Shown: piece by piece, positions 1 to 9,981 of the stretch
Layout: every line of letters starts with the position of its first letter
Position numbering within the stretch: position 1 is the first letter of the stretch
Assembly: GCF_003014655.1 (NCBI RefSeq)
Contig: NZ_PYAT01000018.1
Span: forward strand, 1 to 50,989
Reading direction: 5' to 3'
DNA: 50,989 nt
DNA from: Planomicrobium soli
Lineage (GTDB): Bacteria; Bacillota; Bacilli; Bacillales_A; Planococcaceae
Translations under genes and position numbers: made by a program
Notes under the pieces: model-generated
Database searches by the model: none
What the model saw: only the letters and a program-made list of their open reading frames with translations
Told to the model about the DNA's origin: nothing

Positions 1-68
1 ATAGGTTCGAGGTGGACGCGTGGCGACATGTGCAGCTGACGAATACTAATCGATCGAGGACTTAACCA
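1..68 (+). rRNA. rrl: 23S ribosomal RNA, 3' end (partial)
   Basis: The first bases match the conserved extreme 3' end of Bacillales 23S rRNA, including the tract ending GATCGAGGACTTAACCA. The gene runs in from the left of the window. The exact end (about base 68) is set by analogy with B. subtilis. Confidence 0.93.
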
Positions 69-137
69 ATATTGTTTCGTTTCATCCGTCGTGTATCCAG
101 TTTTGAACGAACAAGCCAAGAGGCGTGAAAAAAAGCC

Positions 138-165
138 TTGCCAAACTCGACAGAGTTGGTATAAT
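138..165 (+). promoter_or_regulatory. Possible internal promoter in the 23S-5S spacer
   Basis: TTGCCA (138-143), 16 bases, TATAAT (160-165), about 26 bases before the 5S start. The -10 is perfect and the -35 has two mismatches. It may instead be conserved spacer sequence used in rRNA processing, so promoter activity is an inference. Confidence 0.3.
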
Positions 166-191
166 AAGACTTGTCTTTCAAAAAAACAAAG

Positions 192-307
<116 letters not shown>

Positions 308-315
308 AAGCCCAA

Positions 316-348
316 AGTCATAACCGTTTCCGGTTCTGGCTTTTTTTT
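316..348 (+). terminator. rrn operon terminator
   Basis: GTCATAACCG and CGGTTCTGGC form an almost perfect stem with a TTTC loop, followed by eight T residues. It closes the 23S-5S operon and separates it from yaaO. Confidence 0.85.
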
Positions 349-365
349 GCGTTGATTAAATTTTT

Positions 366-395
366 TTGAATTACAAAAAACAAGTTTACTATAGT
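366..395 (+). promoter_or_regulatory. Candidate SigA promoter for yaaO
   Basis: TTGAAT (366-371), 18-base spacer, TATAGT (390-395), about 65 bases before the yaaO start. A second TATAAT at 423-428 has no good -35. Sequence match only. Confidence 0.4.
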
Positions 396-459
396 TTATT
401 AGAGCAAAGGGAGTAAGTTCAGTATAATAAAACTAACTACAAACTATAAGGATGATGGT

Positions 460-1878
460 ATGAAGCCGCGAAGACCATTAGTGGATGCGTTAATCAAATT
501 TCAACAACAGCAGCCTGTTTCATTTCATGTGCCAGGACACAAACATGGAGAGCTATCGACGCTGCCAGAAGGCATGCGAAATGCCCTTGCTTATGATTTT
601 ACAGAACTTGCCGGGCTTGATGACTTTCATTATCCAGAAGAGGCGATTAAGGAAGCGGAGCAATTGCTTTCGGAAGTTTATGATACAAACCAAAGTTTCT
701 TCTTGGTGAATGGATCGACAGTGGGAAATTTAGCGATGGTATATGCAACTTGTAGAGAAGGCGATGCAGTTATGGTGCAACGGAATTCGCATAAGTCGAT
801 TTTTCATGCTTTGGAATTGGCAAAAGCTAAACCGATATATGTTATGCCCGAATGGGACGAACAATCAAAGTCGGCTATAGGTGTGGCATTAGAAGATATT
901 CAAGAAGCTTTGATTGAATATCCTGAAACCAAAGCAGTTATTCTAACGTATCCAAATTATTATGGAATGGGAACAGAGAATTTAGAAGAAATCATTTCCT
1001 TTTGCCATTCACAAAATATACCGGTACTGATCGATGAAGCTCACGGTGCACATTTTCAAATTGGAAGCCCTTATCCGGTTTCGGCATTAGCGTACGGCGC
1101 TGATGTAGTGGTGCATTCGGCTCATAAAACGTTGCCGGCCATGACCATGGGATCTTTTTTACATAGTAAAGGGAACTTGGTCGATCGGAAGAGAATCAAG
1201 AAATACTTAAGAATGCTGCAATCGAGCAGCCCTTCTTACCTTATCATGGCATCGCTGGATGATGCCCGCGCATTTGTGCAAAGTTACGCTCCTGAAGACA
1301 TAAGGCACTTCGAGGATAAGCGCAAACAATTTGCCGAGAGTCTTTCTTCCATTCCTAATCTTGAACTATTTCAATCGAATGATCCTTTAAAACTGATGCT
1401 TCGTGTTCCTGGCTATAGCGGCTTTCGGTTACAACAATGTTTAGAAAATGTAAAAATTTATGGGGAGTTAGCCGATCCTTACCAAGTTATGCTAATCTTA
1501 CCCTTACTGAAAAAAACTCAATCGTATCCGTTTGCTGAAATTCGAAGCCGTATTAAAGAGGCGGTTCAATCATTATTGAAAGAAGCACAGGAAACAATTT
1601 CAGTAAAAATGCCTGATAACCGCCAGAAAATTAGTGTGCCAGAGCTAACTTTTGAAGAAATGGATACTGAGGACCATGAATGGATTAGCTATACGAAAGC
1701 ACTTGGACGAATCTCGGCTGCTATGGTCGTACCTTATCCACCAGGCATACCTTTAATCTTGCCTGGAGAGAAATGGAGCACTGCCAAACTTGAGGAATTA
1801 ATGGACTACTTGGCGACAGGGGCTCAAATTCAAGGAGAGCATCGTCTAGAAGAAAAATTAATCTGTGTTCTTCCTTAA
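460..1878 (+). CDS. yaaO: Orn/Lys/Arg decarboxylase family PLP enzyme (YaaO-like)
   Basis: This 472-residue protein belongs to the fold-type I PLP enzymes of the Orn/Lys/Arg decarboxylase family. Visible marks are the N-terminal SFHVPGHKHG, the DEAHGAH motif (D192, H195) and the cofactor lysine K223 in HSAHKT. Length and sequence resemble B. subtilis YaaO, annotated as a putative lysine decarboxylase; its true substrate is not settled and cannot be read from the sequence. Family members release CO2 from a basic amino acid to give a diamine in the cytoplasm. The ATG follows an AAGGATGATGG ribosome-binding site. In B. subtilis csfB, xpaC and yaaN lie between the rRNA operon and yaaO; here yaaO is the first gene after the terminator. 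Confidence 0.88.
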   Translation: MKPRRPLVDALIKFQQQQPVSFHVPGHKHGELSTLPEGMRNALAYDFTELAGLDDFHYPEEAIKEAEQLLSEVYDTNQSFFLVNGSTVGNLAMVYATCREGDAVMVQRNSHKSIFHALELAKAKPIYVMPEWDEQSKSAIGVALEDIQEALIEYPETKAVILTYPNYYGMGTENLEEIISFCHSQNIPVLIDEAHGAHFQIGSPYPVSALAYGADVVVHSAHKTLPAMTMGSFLHSKGNLVDRKRIKKYLRMLQSSSPSYLIMASLDDARAFVQSYAPEDIRHFEDKRKQFAESLSSIPNLELFQSNDPLKLMLRVPGYSGFRLQQCLENVKIYGELADPYQVMLILPLLKKTQSYPFAEIRSRIKEAVQSLLKEAQETISVKMPDNRQKISVPELTFEEMDTEDHEWISYTKALGRISAAMVVPYPPGIPLILPGEKWSTAKLEELMDYLATGAQIQGEHRLEEKLICVLP

Positions 1879-1956
1879 TAATTGAGCGATAATTTCCAAG
1901 AAGCGGGTATATGCTATAGTATACGATATTCAAATGGATAGGATGTGGCTATAAGC

Positions 1957-3489
1957 ATGGATCAGGAAAAGTATGCAATTGTAGATATTGGTTCAAATAC
2001 GATAAGACTTGTAATATACACAAGGGATAAAAGCGGCAGGCTAGCGGAAACTGAAAATGTTAAAGCGGTAGCCCGTTTGAGAAGTTATTTATCAGCATCA
2101 GGAAAGATGGAGAAGGAAGGGATTGATGTATTGATCCAAACCCTTCAAAGCTTTCAAGAAGTGACAAGGCATCATAATTTAAAAGAAGTTAAATGTGTAG
2201 CTACAGCAGCAATTCGGCAAGCCAATAACCAAGAGGAAATTTTAGAAAAAGTAAAAGAAAAGACAGACTTCTCTATTCGGATTCTATCGGAGTACGAAGA
2301 GGCCCATTATGGCTATTTGGCAGTGGTCAACTCGATGTCGTTCGAGAATGGAATTTCCGTGGACATCGGGGGCGGCAGTACCGAACTGACCTTTTTCCAA
2401 AACCGGAAGTTAATCTATTTTTATAGCTTTCCGTTCGGAGCATTGTCCTTAAAAGAACAATTTATCAAAAGCAATACACCAACTGCCGCAGAACTCAAAA
2501 CACTCAGAGCTTTCTTGAAAAAACAATTTCAAATTTTGCCATGGATCCAAAATAAAAAACTTCCTCTTATCGGCATTGGAGGAAGTGCCCGCAACATGGC
2601 ACAAGTCCATCAGGAACATATTGAGTATCCATTAGCAGGAATCCATCAATACGTTATGAAAGATAAAGAAGTTCAATTGGTGAAAAACATGCTGCTTTCA
2701 ATGAACTTCGCCGAAATACAAAGAGTAGAAGGCCTATCAAGAGATAGAGCGGACATCATCATTCCGGCCATTGAGGTTTTTTCCCATTTGATGCGCTGTA
2801 TAGATACGGATACTTTTGCTTTAAGCAGAAAAGGTCTTCGGGATGGAGTGTTTTATGCAGAGTTGATGAAAGACTATGATGAAGGCCTCTTTCCAAGTGT
2901 GGTCGAAGAAAGTTTTCGTGATTTAGCCATCGATTATGATGTTAATTTAGAACATGCGGCTCAAGTAAGCGAAAATGCGGTTATGATTTCAAAAGAAATG
3001 GAGAAAAACAAGGCAGTTACTTTAACTCCTGAAGACATGCACTATATCCGATATGGGAGTGCAGTTTATAATTTAGGTGCTTATATCGATGCTGACGCAA
3101 GTCATCAGCATACATTTTATTTGTTGGCAAACCGTACAATTGATGGATTGCTTCATAAGGACCGACTGATTATAGCATTGATCGCTTCCTTCAAAAATAG
3201 AGAGGTGTTTAAACGTAATGCGTCTCTGTATGAAGAATGGTTTACGAAAGAAGAGCTTGCAAAATACAGTTTGTTTGGAGCAATTATTAAACTTGCATAT
3301 AGTTTGAATACGACAAAGCGAGATATTGTTGAGGAGATCCAAGTGAATTTTGACGACGAAGAACTATTGCTCAAGGTTTATTGCAATAGCGATTGGACAC
3401 CAGAAGAATACCAAGCGGAAAAACAGAAAAAACATCTTGAGAAACAATTGAAAAAACCGATACAGTTTCAATTTGTTGCCAGCTCCTAA
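1957..3489 (+). CDS. ppx: Exopolyphosphatase, Ppx/GppA family
   Basis: This protein (510 residues from ATG 1957) carries the ASKHA phosphate-1 motif DIGSNTIRL (about residues 10-18), the phosphate-2 motif VDIGGGSTEL (about 134-143) and GIGGSARN (about 205-212). A C-terminal region typical of long Ppx proteins follows. Ppx removes terminal phosphates from inorganic polyphosphate; GppA relatives act on pppGpp, and sequence alone does not exclude this. A GTG at 1945 would add four residues, but GGATGTGG at 1941-1948 sits well as a ribosome-binding site for the ATG at 1957. It is followed by ppk after 74 bases with no clear terminator, so the two are probably co-transcribed. The pair is absent from this position in B. 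subtilis. Confidence 0.88.
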   Translation: MDQEKYAIVDIGSNTIRLVIYTRDKSGRLAETENVKAVARLRSYLSASGKMEKEGIDVLIQTLQSFQEVTRHHNLKEVKCVATAAIRQANNQEEILEKVKEKTDFSIRILSEYEEAHYGYLAVVNSMSFENGISVDIGGGSTELTFFQNRKLIYFYSFPFGALSLKEQFIKSNTPTAAELKTLRAFLKKQFQILPWIQNKKLPLIGIGGSARNMAQVHQEHIEYPLAGIHQYVMKDKEVQLVKNMLLSMNFAEIQRVEGLSRDRADIIIPAIEVFSHLMRCIDTDTFALSRKGLRDGVFYAELMKDYDEGLFPSVVEESFRDLAIDYDVNLEHAAQVSENAVMISKEMEKNKAVTLTPEDMHYIRYGSAVYNLGAYIDADASHQHTFYLLANRTIDGLLHKDRLIIALIASFKNREVFKRNASLYEEWFTKEELAKYSLFGAIIKLAYSLNTTKRDIVEEIQVNFDDEELLLKVYCNSDWTPEEYQAEKQKKHLEKQLKKPIQFQFVASS

Positions 3490-3563
3490 AAAGAGTTTTT
3501 CCAGCTATGTGCATGAAAACAGTTAAGACGGTTAACTACTCGTAAACAAAGGATGGGGAAACT

Positions 3564-5675
3564 TTGAATATAGTGAAAAAAAGTACCGTTGAACTTAATA
3601 ATCCTTCTTGCTATAACAATAGAGAACTTAGTTGGTTGGCATTTAATGAAAGGGTGTTGCAAGAAGCCTTGGATGAACGAAACCCTTTGCTAGAACGGTT
3701 CAAGTTTTTAGCTATTTTCAGTTCAAATTTAGATGAGTTTTTTATGGTTCGTGTTGCCGGATTGCAAGATCAAGTAAAAGTGAATTTTACGAAGCCGGAA
3801 AACAAGGCAGGGATGACGCCAAAGCAACAATTGAAAGAAATTGCACAGAAAACACATGAGTTGGTTGAACTTCAATATGATGTAATGCGAGATAAACTAG
3901 TGCCTGAAATTAAAAAAGAGGGCATCAAGCTTTTTAACATCGCTGATATAAGTAAAGAAGAACTGAAAGGCTTAGAATCCTATTTCGATGAGCAGGTCTT
4001 TCCAGTTTTAACCCCTATGGCAATCGACGCTTATCGGCCCTTTCCTATGCTGCTTAATAAAACCATAAACTTAGCGGTAGTATTAGAAGACAAAGACAAA
4101 GAGGCGGAAAACCGATACAAAACGGCAATTGTGCAAATGCCGTCTGTACTGGATCGAATGGTGCCATTGGAAGGAAAACACAGCAAAAAGCATTTTGTTC
4201 TTTTAGAAGATGTAATCGGCCATTTTATCGGAAAATTATTTCATGGATTCAAAGTGGTTACCGTATCCGTTTTCCGGATTACACGAAATGCCGATATGAC
4301 CATACATGAAGAAGGCGCCCGTGATTTGCTGCAAGAAATCGAAAAGGAACTGAGAAAACGAAAATGGGGAGCAGCTGTCCGGCTAGAAATCCAACAACCA
4401 AGTTTTGATCCTACTGTTTTGTCCCACCTAATGAAAGAGCTGGAAATCGGGAAAAACGATATATATGAACTTGAAGGGCCATTAGATCTTACTTTTCTAT
4501 TCAATTTCTATAAAAAACTAGAAAAAGGAAATCGGAAGCTAGTCTATGAAAACAGGATTTCTCAAATGCCGCACAATCTAGTTCCAGGTGAAAGTATTTT
4601 TGATCACGTGATCCAAGAGGATGTTTTTCTTCATCATCCTTATGATTCGTTCGAGCCAGTCATCGAGTTTGTCTCAGCAGCAGCAGATGATCCGGACGTA
4701 TTGGCGATCAAGCAAACTCTATATCGGGTGAGCGGCGATTCGCCCATTATCAAAGCGCTCAAACGAGCAGCTGAAAACGGCAAACAAGTAACGGTGCTTG
4801 TGGAGCTGAAAGCGCGATTTGACGAAGAAAACAATGTGCAGTGGGCAAAAGAACTGGAACAAGCTGGCTGCCATGTGATTTACGGCATCACTCATCTGAA
4901 GACCCACAGCAAAATTACGCTAGTGGTTAGAAGAAAAGAAGATCGCATTCAGCGGTTTGTTCATTTAGGGACAGGCAATTACAATGATCAAACCGCAAAA
5001 CTCTACACGGACATGAGCCTGTTTACCGCTAACAAGGAATTTGGTGTCGATGCAACTAACTTCTTCAATTATCTAAGTGGATATTCTGATAAACTAGAAT
5101 TTCAACATTTGTCCGTCGCTCCATTTGGTATTCGACAAAACTTTCTGGACTTGATTGAAAAGGAAATAGAATGCCATAAAAAGTTTGGCAATGGGCGTAT
5201 CATCGCCAAAATGAATTCCTTGACGGATAAAGTCATCATAAAGAAGCTATACCAAGCTTCAATAGCAGGAGTCCGCATTCAGCTGATCATCCGGGGTATC
5301 TGCTGCTTAAGGCCTGGCGTAAAAGGCATTAGCGAAAATATCCAAGTCCGGAGCATAGTAGGAAGGTTGTTGGAGCATAGCCGTATTTATTATTTTCATC
5401 AAAATGGCGAAGATAGAACCTTTTTATCGTCGGCTGATATGATGACACGCAATATGGAAAATCGAATTGAAATTTTATTTCCTGTATACGACCAGCGTAT
5501 TAAAGCGCAGATTAAGCATATTTTAGAAGTTTCCTTATCGGACAACGTAAAAGCCAGGGAACAAGACAAGACCGGTGTGTATCACTATGTGAAGAGGGAT
5601 AAGGAAGAACCTGAAATTGAGTGTCAGGAAGTATTGTATAGAGAAGCTTATCAAGCGGCAGAAGAAGAGGCGTAA
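3564..5675 (+). CDS. ppk: Polyphosphate kinase (PPK1)
   Basis: This 703-residue protein has the normal PPK1 length. It reversibly transfers the ATP gamma-phosphate to polyphosphate. The two histidines expected in the active site are visible as H448 in HLKTHSK and H467 in FVHLGTGNYN, 19 residues apart as in the E. coli enzyme. The N-terminal region begins with NRELSWLAFNERVLQEA, the usual PPK1 N domain. The chosen start is TTG, 5 bases after AGGATGGGG; GTG at 3573 is less well placed. With ppx upstream it forms a synthesis/breakdown pair for polyphosphate inserted between yaaO and tmk. A hairpin follows the gene. Confidence 0.96.
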   Translation: MNIVKKSTVELNNPSCYNNRELSWLAFNERVLQEALDERNPLLERFKFLAIFSSNLDEFFMVRVAGLQDQVKVNFTKPENKAGMTPKQQLKEIAQKTHELVELQYDVMRDKLVPEIKKEGIKLFNIADISKEELKGLESYFDEQVFPVLTPMAIDAYRPFPMLLNKTINLAVVLEDKDKEAENRYKTAIVQMPSVLDRMVPLEGKHSKKHFVLLEDVIGHFIGKLFHGFKVVTVSVFRITRNADMTIHEEGARDLLQEIEKELRKRKWGAAVRLEIQQPSFDPTVLSHLMKELEIGKNDIYELEGPLDLTFLFNFYKKLEKGNRKLVYENRISQMPHNLVPGESIFDHVIQEDVFLHHPYDSFEPVIEFVSAAADDPDVLAIKQTLYRVSGDSPIIKALKRAAENGKQVTVLVELKARFDEENNVQWAKELEQAGCHVIYGITHLKTHSKITLVVRRKEDRIQRFVHLGTGNYNDQTAKLYTDMSLFTANKEFGVDATNFFNYLSGYSDKLEFQHLSVAPFGIRQNFLDLIEKEIECHKKFGNGRIIAKMNSLTDKVIIKKLYQASIAGVRIQLIIRGICCLRPGVKGISENIQVRSIVGRLLEHSRIYYFHQNGEDRTFLSSADMMTRNMENRIEILFPVYDQRIKAQIKHILEVSLSDNVKAREQDKTGVYHYVKRDKEEPEIECQEVLYREAYQAAEEEA

Positions 5676-5685
5676 ATAACGAAAG

Positions 5686-5716
5686 ATGCAGGCGCTGATA
5701 AAAGCACCTGCATTTT
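5686..5716 (+). terminator. Hairpin terminator after ppk
   Basis: ATGCAGGCGC pairs with GCACCTGCAT (one mismatch) across a TGATAAAA loop and is followed by a short T-rich run. It separates ppk from tmk. Confidence 0.55.
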
Positions 5717-5789
5717 GCATTTATAACCAGTTTGAATTGCTGTATAGTTAGAGGAGTTTAAAGCCATAGGAAATTAGGTGAATGAAGAA

Positions 5790-6419
5790 ATGAGTTATTT
5801 AATCACTTTAGAAGGCGGAGAAGGAGCCGGAAAGACCAGCGTCTCGAAACAGCTTGTCGCCTTCTTGGAACAACAAGGGCATTCGGTCGTTTCCACAAGA
5901 GAACCGGGTGGCATTGAAATTTCTGAGCAGATCCGTAAAGTCATTTTGGATCAGGACAATGTGAAAATGGATTCAAGAACGGAAGCGCTCCTCTATGCAG
6001 CTGCTAGAAGACAGCATTTAGTTGAAAAAATCATTCCGGCACTTGAAGCTGGGAAAGTGGTGCTGTGTGATCGCTATATAGACAGCAGCCTCGCTTATCA
6101 AGGACATGCAAGAGGGATTGGGATGTCCGAAATTTTCTCCATCAATAAATTTGCAATTGATAAATACATGCCGGATTTAACCTTGTACTTTGACGTTCAG
6201 CCAGAAGTAGGCTTGGCGCGGATCGAGAGAGATGGAAACCGGGAAGTAAACCGTTTGGATGTGGAATCGATGAAGTTCCATGAAGCGGTTCGGGAAGGTT
6301 ACCATATGCTGATCCAACAATACCCGGATCGTATACAAGTGATTGATGCAGACAATGAAATAGATTTAGTGGTACAAGCTGCCGAAAATGCTATACTTGC
6401 TTTTATCAAAAAAAAATAA
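5790..6419 (+). CDS. tmk: Thymidylate kinase
   Basis: Tmk phosphorylates dTMP to dTDP with ATP in the dTTP pathway. The protein (209 residues from ATG 5790) has the P-loop LEGGEGAGKT near residues 7-16, then TREPGG and the DRYIDSSLAYQG substrate motif. A GTG at 5778 would add four residues, but AGGTGA at 5776-5781 overlaps it and is 8 bases before the ATG, so the ATG is preferred. As in B. subtilis it heads the group with darA, holB and ricT, although hairpins follow both tmk and darA here. Confidence 0.96.
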   Translation: MSYLITLEGGEGAGKTSVSKQLVAFLEQQGHSVVSTREPGGIEISEQIRKVILDQDNVKMDSRTEALLYAAARRQHLVEKIIPALEAGKVVLCDRYIDSSLAYQGHARGIGMSEIFSINKFAIDKYMPDLTLYFDVQPEVGLARIERDGNREVNRLDVESMKFHEAVREGYHMLIQQYPDRIQVIDADNEIDLVVQAAENAILAFIKKK

Positions 6420-6454
6420 AAAAGAGCGGCTTGCTAGCAGCGGTCGTTTTTTTA
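6420..6454 (+). terminator. Imperfect hairpin with T-run after tmk
   Basis: An imperfect stem-loop around GAGCGGCTTGCTAGCAGCGG is followed by TTTTTTT. The stem has bulges, so partial read-through into darA is plausible. Confidence 0.45.
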
Positions 6455-6551
6455 TGGCGACAAGTAGAAATTTAAAAATTATGGCAAGGAATACGGTGAA
6501 AATGCGTGTTCATGTTATACTTATATAGAAGAAATATAAAAAAAGGAGTGA

Positions 6552-6887
<336 letters not shown>

Positions 6888-6942
6888 TTTGCAAGAACAA
6901 TAAGCAATATCTCATGCAGCCAGCAAAAGGTCTTGCGTGATA

Positions 6943-6973
6943 CCCGTGCTCCATCCGGAACACGGGATTTTTT
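6943..6973 (+). terminator. Terminator between darA and holB
   Basis: CCCGTG (6943-6948) pairs with CACGGG (6961-6966), with TCC/GGA extending the stem inside, followed by ATTTTTT. It lies 22 bases before the holB start, so holB must be read through it or from another promoter. Confidence 0.65.
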
Positions 6974-6994
6974 ACAAAGACTGAAGGTGAAAAT

Positions 6995-7987
6995 GTGCAA
7001 AAGACAATTGAAGAAATCCAAGAAATGCAGCCAGTCGTTATGAAAAGACTGCAAGGCGCCTATGAAAAAGAACGGCTGGCACATGCCTACCTTTTTGAAG
7101 GTCCAGCAGGCGCAGGAAAAAAAGAAATAACCCATTTTTTCGTTAAGCTTCTGCTATGCGAAACACCAGTAGAAAATGTTCCATGTGAAACATGTCGAAG
7201 CTGTCAACTTTACAATTCAGGGAACCATCCCAGCATCGTTTTTATCGAACCAGACGGGCAGAATATAAAAATAGATCAGATACGGGAATTGATTTTGACA
7301 ATGAATAAAACCGGCTTGAATACAGGCCGTAAAATATATGTGATTCAGGAAGCAGACCGGATGAACAATTCCTCCGCCAATGCGTTGCTGAAATTTTTAG
7401 AAGAGCCAGAAATGAATGTAACAGCCATCCTGTTGACTGACCGGCTGAACGCCATTATGACAACTATTCGTTCCCGATGCCAATTGGTTTCTTTTCAGCC
7501 ATTGTCCAGATCAAAACTGATGGAAAAATTGACAACTGGCGGAATGACTTTATCCATGTCTGCAACTGTCAGCATGCTGACCCAAAGTGCGGAAGAAGCG
7601 ATTGAGCTCAGCTCTGACGAACATTTTGCGCAAGCCAGAAAATTAGTTTTAAAGATGGTTGAAGTAGCAGGAACGAACGTCCATGAAGCTTTATTGCTGG
7701 TCCAATCGGAGTGGCTTCCATTTTTTAAGGAAAAAGAAGATGTCGAAAGAGGGCTGGACATGTTATTATTTGCATATCGGGACATTGCTACAGTGAAAGC
7801 AGGTCTCGAAACTGTATGCACGTATCCTGATATGGAAGAAATTTGGAAGCAGATGGCGCTTCAGCGTTCATTTAGCGTATTATCTAAGCAATTGCAGGCC
7901 GTTTTGCAGGCCAAACAGCAATTGCAGCGCAACATGAACCGGACGCTGCTGATGGAGCAATTAATGCTGAATCTGCAGGAGGGGTAG
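6995..7987 (+). CDS. holB: DNA polymerase III, delta' subunit
   Basis: HolB is a clamp-loader ATPase-fold subunit that opens the beta sliding clamp together with DnaX and HolA. The 330-residue protein shows a Walker A-like GPAGAGKK (about 36-43), a zinc-ribbon cysteine set C55, C64, C67 and C70, LLKFLEEPE, and the SRC sensor motif in TTIRSRCQ. The start is GTG, 5-6 bases after GAAGGTGA; an ATG overlapping it is in another frame. ricT begins 3 bases after the stop, indicating one transcript. Confidence 0.95.
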   Translation: MQKTIEEIQEMQPVVMKRLQGAYEKERLAHAYLFEGPAGAGKKEITHFFVKLLLCETPVENVPCETCRSCQLYNSGNHPSIVFIEPDGQNIKIDQIRELILTMNKTGLNTGRKIYVIQEADRMNNSSANALLKFLEEPEMNVTAILLTDRLNAIMTTIRSRCQLVSFQPLSRSKLMEKLTTGGMTLSMSATVSMLTQSAEEAIELSSDEHFAQARKLVLKMVEVAGTNVHEALLLVQSEWLPFFKEKEDVERGLDMLLFAYRDIATVKAGLETVCTYPDMEEIWKQMALQRSFSVLSKQLQAVLQAKQQLQRNMNRTLLMEQLMLNLQEG

Positions 7988-7990
7988 CAA

Positions 7991-8803
7991 GTGTATAATG
8001 TAATAGGAGTCCGTTTCAAGAAAGCGGGTAAAATATATTATTTTGATCCAGGAGAATTTGTGATCGAAAAAGACGATTATGTTATCGTTGAAACAACAAG
8101 AGGCGTGGAGTACGGCAAAGTGGTTGTCCCAGTTAAATCAGTAGGGGAAAACGACGTTGTCCTGCCGCTAAAGCAAGTGGTTCGAGTAGCGAACGACCGG
8201 GATCGCCAGCAAGTAGAAGAAAATCGGACGGAAGCAGCACGGGCATTTGAACAAGGAACCGAAAAAATCGAAGAGCATCGATTGGATATGAAACTTGTAG
8301 ATGTGGAGTATACATTTGACCGTAACAAAGTCATCTTTTATTTCACTGCAGAAGGGCGAGTGGATTTCCGCAACTTGGTAAAAGACTTAGCTTCAATTTT
8401 CCGCACACGCATCGAGCTGCGGCAAATCGGTGTACGCGATGAAGCAAAAATGCTCGGAGGTATCGGACCTTGTGGCAGAATGCTTTGCTGTTCAACGTTT
8501 TTGGGTGATTTTGAGCCGGTCTCCATTAAGATGGCGAAAGACCAAAATTTATCGTTGAATCCGTCAAAAATTTCTGGCTTATGCGGCCGGTTAATGTGCT
8601 GCCTGAAATACGAGAACGATGAGTACGAAACCGCTAAAAAAGAAATGCCGGATGTGGGTACACATGTATCAACTCCAGATGGCGCAGGCCGTGTGGTTGG
8701 TATGAATATTCTGGAACGAGTGTTAAAAATTCGTTTGGTTGAACAAGAGCAAACATTAGAATATACATTAGATGAAATAAGGGACCAAGGAACGAGAGCG
8801 TGA
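7991..8803 (+). CDS. ricT: PSP1-domain protein RicT (YaaT)
   Basis: The 270-residue product starts (from GTG) with [20 protein letters not shown], nearly the same as B. subtilis YaaT. In B. subtilis RicT joins RicA and RicF in the Y-complex, which affects RNase Y-dependent mRNA processing, competence, biofilm formation and sporulation. Two cysteine clusters typical of the PSP1 family are present: C161, C166 and C167 (CGRMLCC) and C198, C203 and C204 (CGRLMCC), candidate Fe-S ligands. The ribosome-binding site GGAGGGG overlaps the end of holB. Its retention without sporulation genes nearby fits the mRNA-processing role. Confidence 0.95.
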   Translation: MYNVIGVRFKKAGKIYYFDPGEFVIEKDDYVIVETTRGVEYGKVVVPVKSVGENDVVLPLKQVVRVANDRDRQQVEENRTEAARAFEQGTEKIEEHRLDMKLVDVEYTFDRNKVIFYFTAEGRVDFRNLVKDLASIFRTRIELRQIGVRDEAKMLGGIGPCGRMLCCSTFLGDFEPVSIKMAKDQNLSLNPSKISGLCGRLMCCLKYENDEYETAKKEMPDVGTHVSTPDGAGRVVGMNILERVLKIRLVEQEQTLEYTLDEIRDQGTRA

Positions 8804-8813
8804 GGTGGTTTAC

Positions 8814-9173
8814 GTGAAAGATAAAAACTTTTTGGATACAGTCATGGATTTTGAACAGCAACTCGAATCGATGCAGCAGCAATTCCGCGAATTGAAAGCA
8901 GTGGTGGCCCATACCATGGAGGAACATCACGCTTTGCAGCTTGAAAATCACCATTTGCGCACGCGTCTAGATGAGCTTCATAAAGCAGTTCCTGAAACAG
9001 CTGCTGTAGATCCAGTAAAGCTGAAGAAGGCTGCCATGGATATTGGTGAAGGTTATGATAATTTAGCGCGCTTGTATCATGAAGGGTATCATGTGTGCCA
9101 TGTGCATTTTGGCAGTTCAAGAAAAGGCGACGATTGCTTGTTTTGTTTATCATTCCTGAATAAGCAGAATTGA
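8814..9173 (+). CDS. yabA: Replication initiation control protein YabA
   Basis: YabA binds DnaA and the DnaN clamp and limits re-initiation. From GTG 8814 the product is 119 residues: an N-terminal coiled coil (residues about 1-60, beginning [17 protein letters not shown]) and a C-terminal zinc site, visible as H93-x-C95 and C108-x2-C111 ahead of LSFL. A GTG at 8805 in the same frame falls inside the ribosome-binding site GAGGTGG and is rejected. It is tightly linked to ricT (10 bases). Confidence 0.94.
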   Translation: MKDKNFLDTVMDFEQQLESMQQQFRELKAVVAHTMEEHHALQLENHHLRTRLDELHKAVPETAAVDPVKLKKAAMDIGEGYDNLARLYHEGYHVCHVHFGSSRKGDDCLFCLSFLNKQN

Positions 9174-9184
9174 TTAGTAAAAAG

Positions 9185-9223
9185 AAAGGCTTCCGACACC
9201 TGGTGTGGCGGCAGCCTTTTGCT
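9185..9223 (+). terminator. Hairpin terminator after yabA
   Basis: AAAGGCT and AGCCTTT flank an inner CCGACACC/GGTGTGG stem, followed by a short T-run. It closes the holB-ricT-yabA group. Confidence 0.55.
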
Positions 9224-9243
9224 ATGTAAAAGGAGTTGAGTAA

Positions 9244-9981
9244 ATGTTATTGGATGATGAAAGACTGGATTATTTGCTGGCAGAAGACTTGCGAATCATC
9301 CAAAGTCCATCTGTGTTTTCATTTTCACTGGATGCGGTGCTGTTGGCGCGTTTTGCTTATGTTCCACTGAAGCGTGGAACCATCGTGGACCTTTGTACGG
9401 GAAATGGCGCTATTCCACTATTTTTAAGCGCCCGGACCGAATCTCGCATCATCGGTGTAGAATTGCAGGAGCGGCTCGCTAACATGGCAAGGCGCAGCAT
9501 AGACTACAATGGACTGTCTCAACAAATCGAAATCATTGAAGGCGACGTAAAAAAAGCTCCATTTGAGCTTGGTTTTGAAAAATATGATGTTGTGACATGC
9601 AATCCGCCTTATTTTCCGGCGCATGAAATGAGCGATAAAAATTTGAGTGAACATATGGCCATTGCTCGCCATGAGCTTCATTTGACACTGGACGAAGCGG
9701 TCTTGGCTGCTAGCCAATTGCTAAAGCAAGGAGGCAAGGCAGCATTTGTCCATCGCTCTGGCCGGCTCATTGATTTGATTGCGGCAATGCGCGCAAATCG
9801 CCTGGAACCGAAACGCATTCGATTGGTTTATCCGAAAGCAGGAAAAGAAGCCAACACCTTGCTGATCGAAGGAATCAAAGACGGCAAACCAGATTTGAAG
9901 ATTCTTCCGCCTTTGATTGTTTATGGGGAAGACGGAGAATACACAGAAGAAGTGAGAGAGCTGCTTTATGGCAACAAATGA
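9244..9981 (+). CDS. trmN6: tRNA1(Val) (adenine37-N6)-methyltransferase family protein (YabB)
   Basis: A 245-residue class I SAM-dependent methyltransferase. The SAM motif [12 protein letters not shown] starts near residue 48 and the catalytic NPPYF begins at N120, typical of enzymes acting on exocyclic amines. It is the YabB/TrmN6 family member found between yabA and yazA in Bacillus. The A37-N6 tRNA assignment is by family; the tRNA substrate in Gram-positives is less certain. The next gene, yazA, starts 14 bases before its stop, so translation is probably coupled. Confidence 0.9.
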   Translation: MLLDDERLDYLLAEDLRIIQSPSVFSFSLDAVLLARFAYVPLKRGTIVDLCTGNGAIPLFLSARTESRIIGVELQERLANMARRSIDYNGLSQQIEIIEGDVKKAPFELGFEKYDVVTCNPPYFPAHEMSDKNLSEHMAIARHELHLTLDEAVLAASQLLKQGGKAAFVHRSGRLIDLIAAMRANRLEPKRIRLVYPKAGKEANTLLIEGIKDGKPDLKILPPLIVYGEDGEYTEEVRELLYGNK

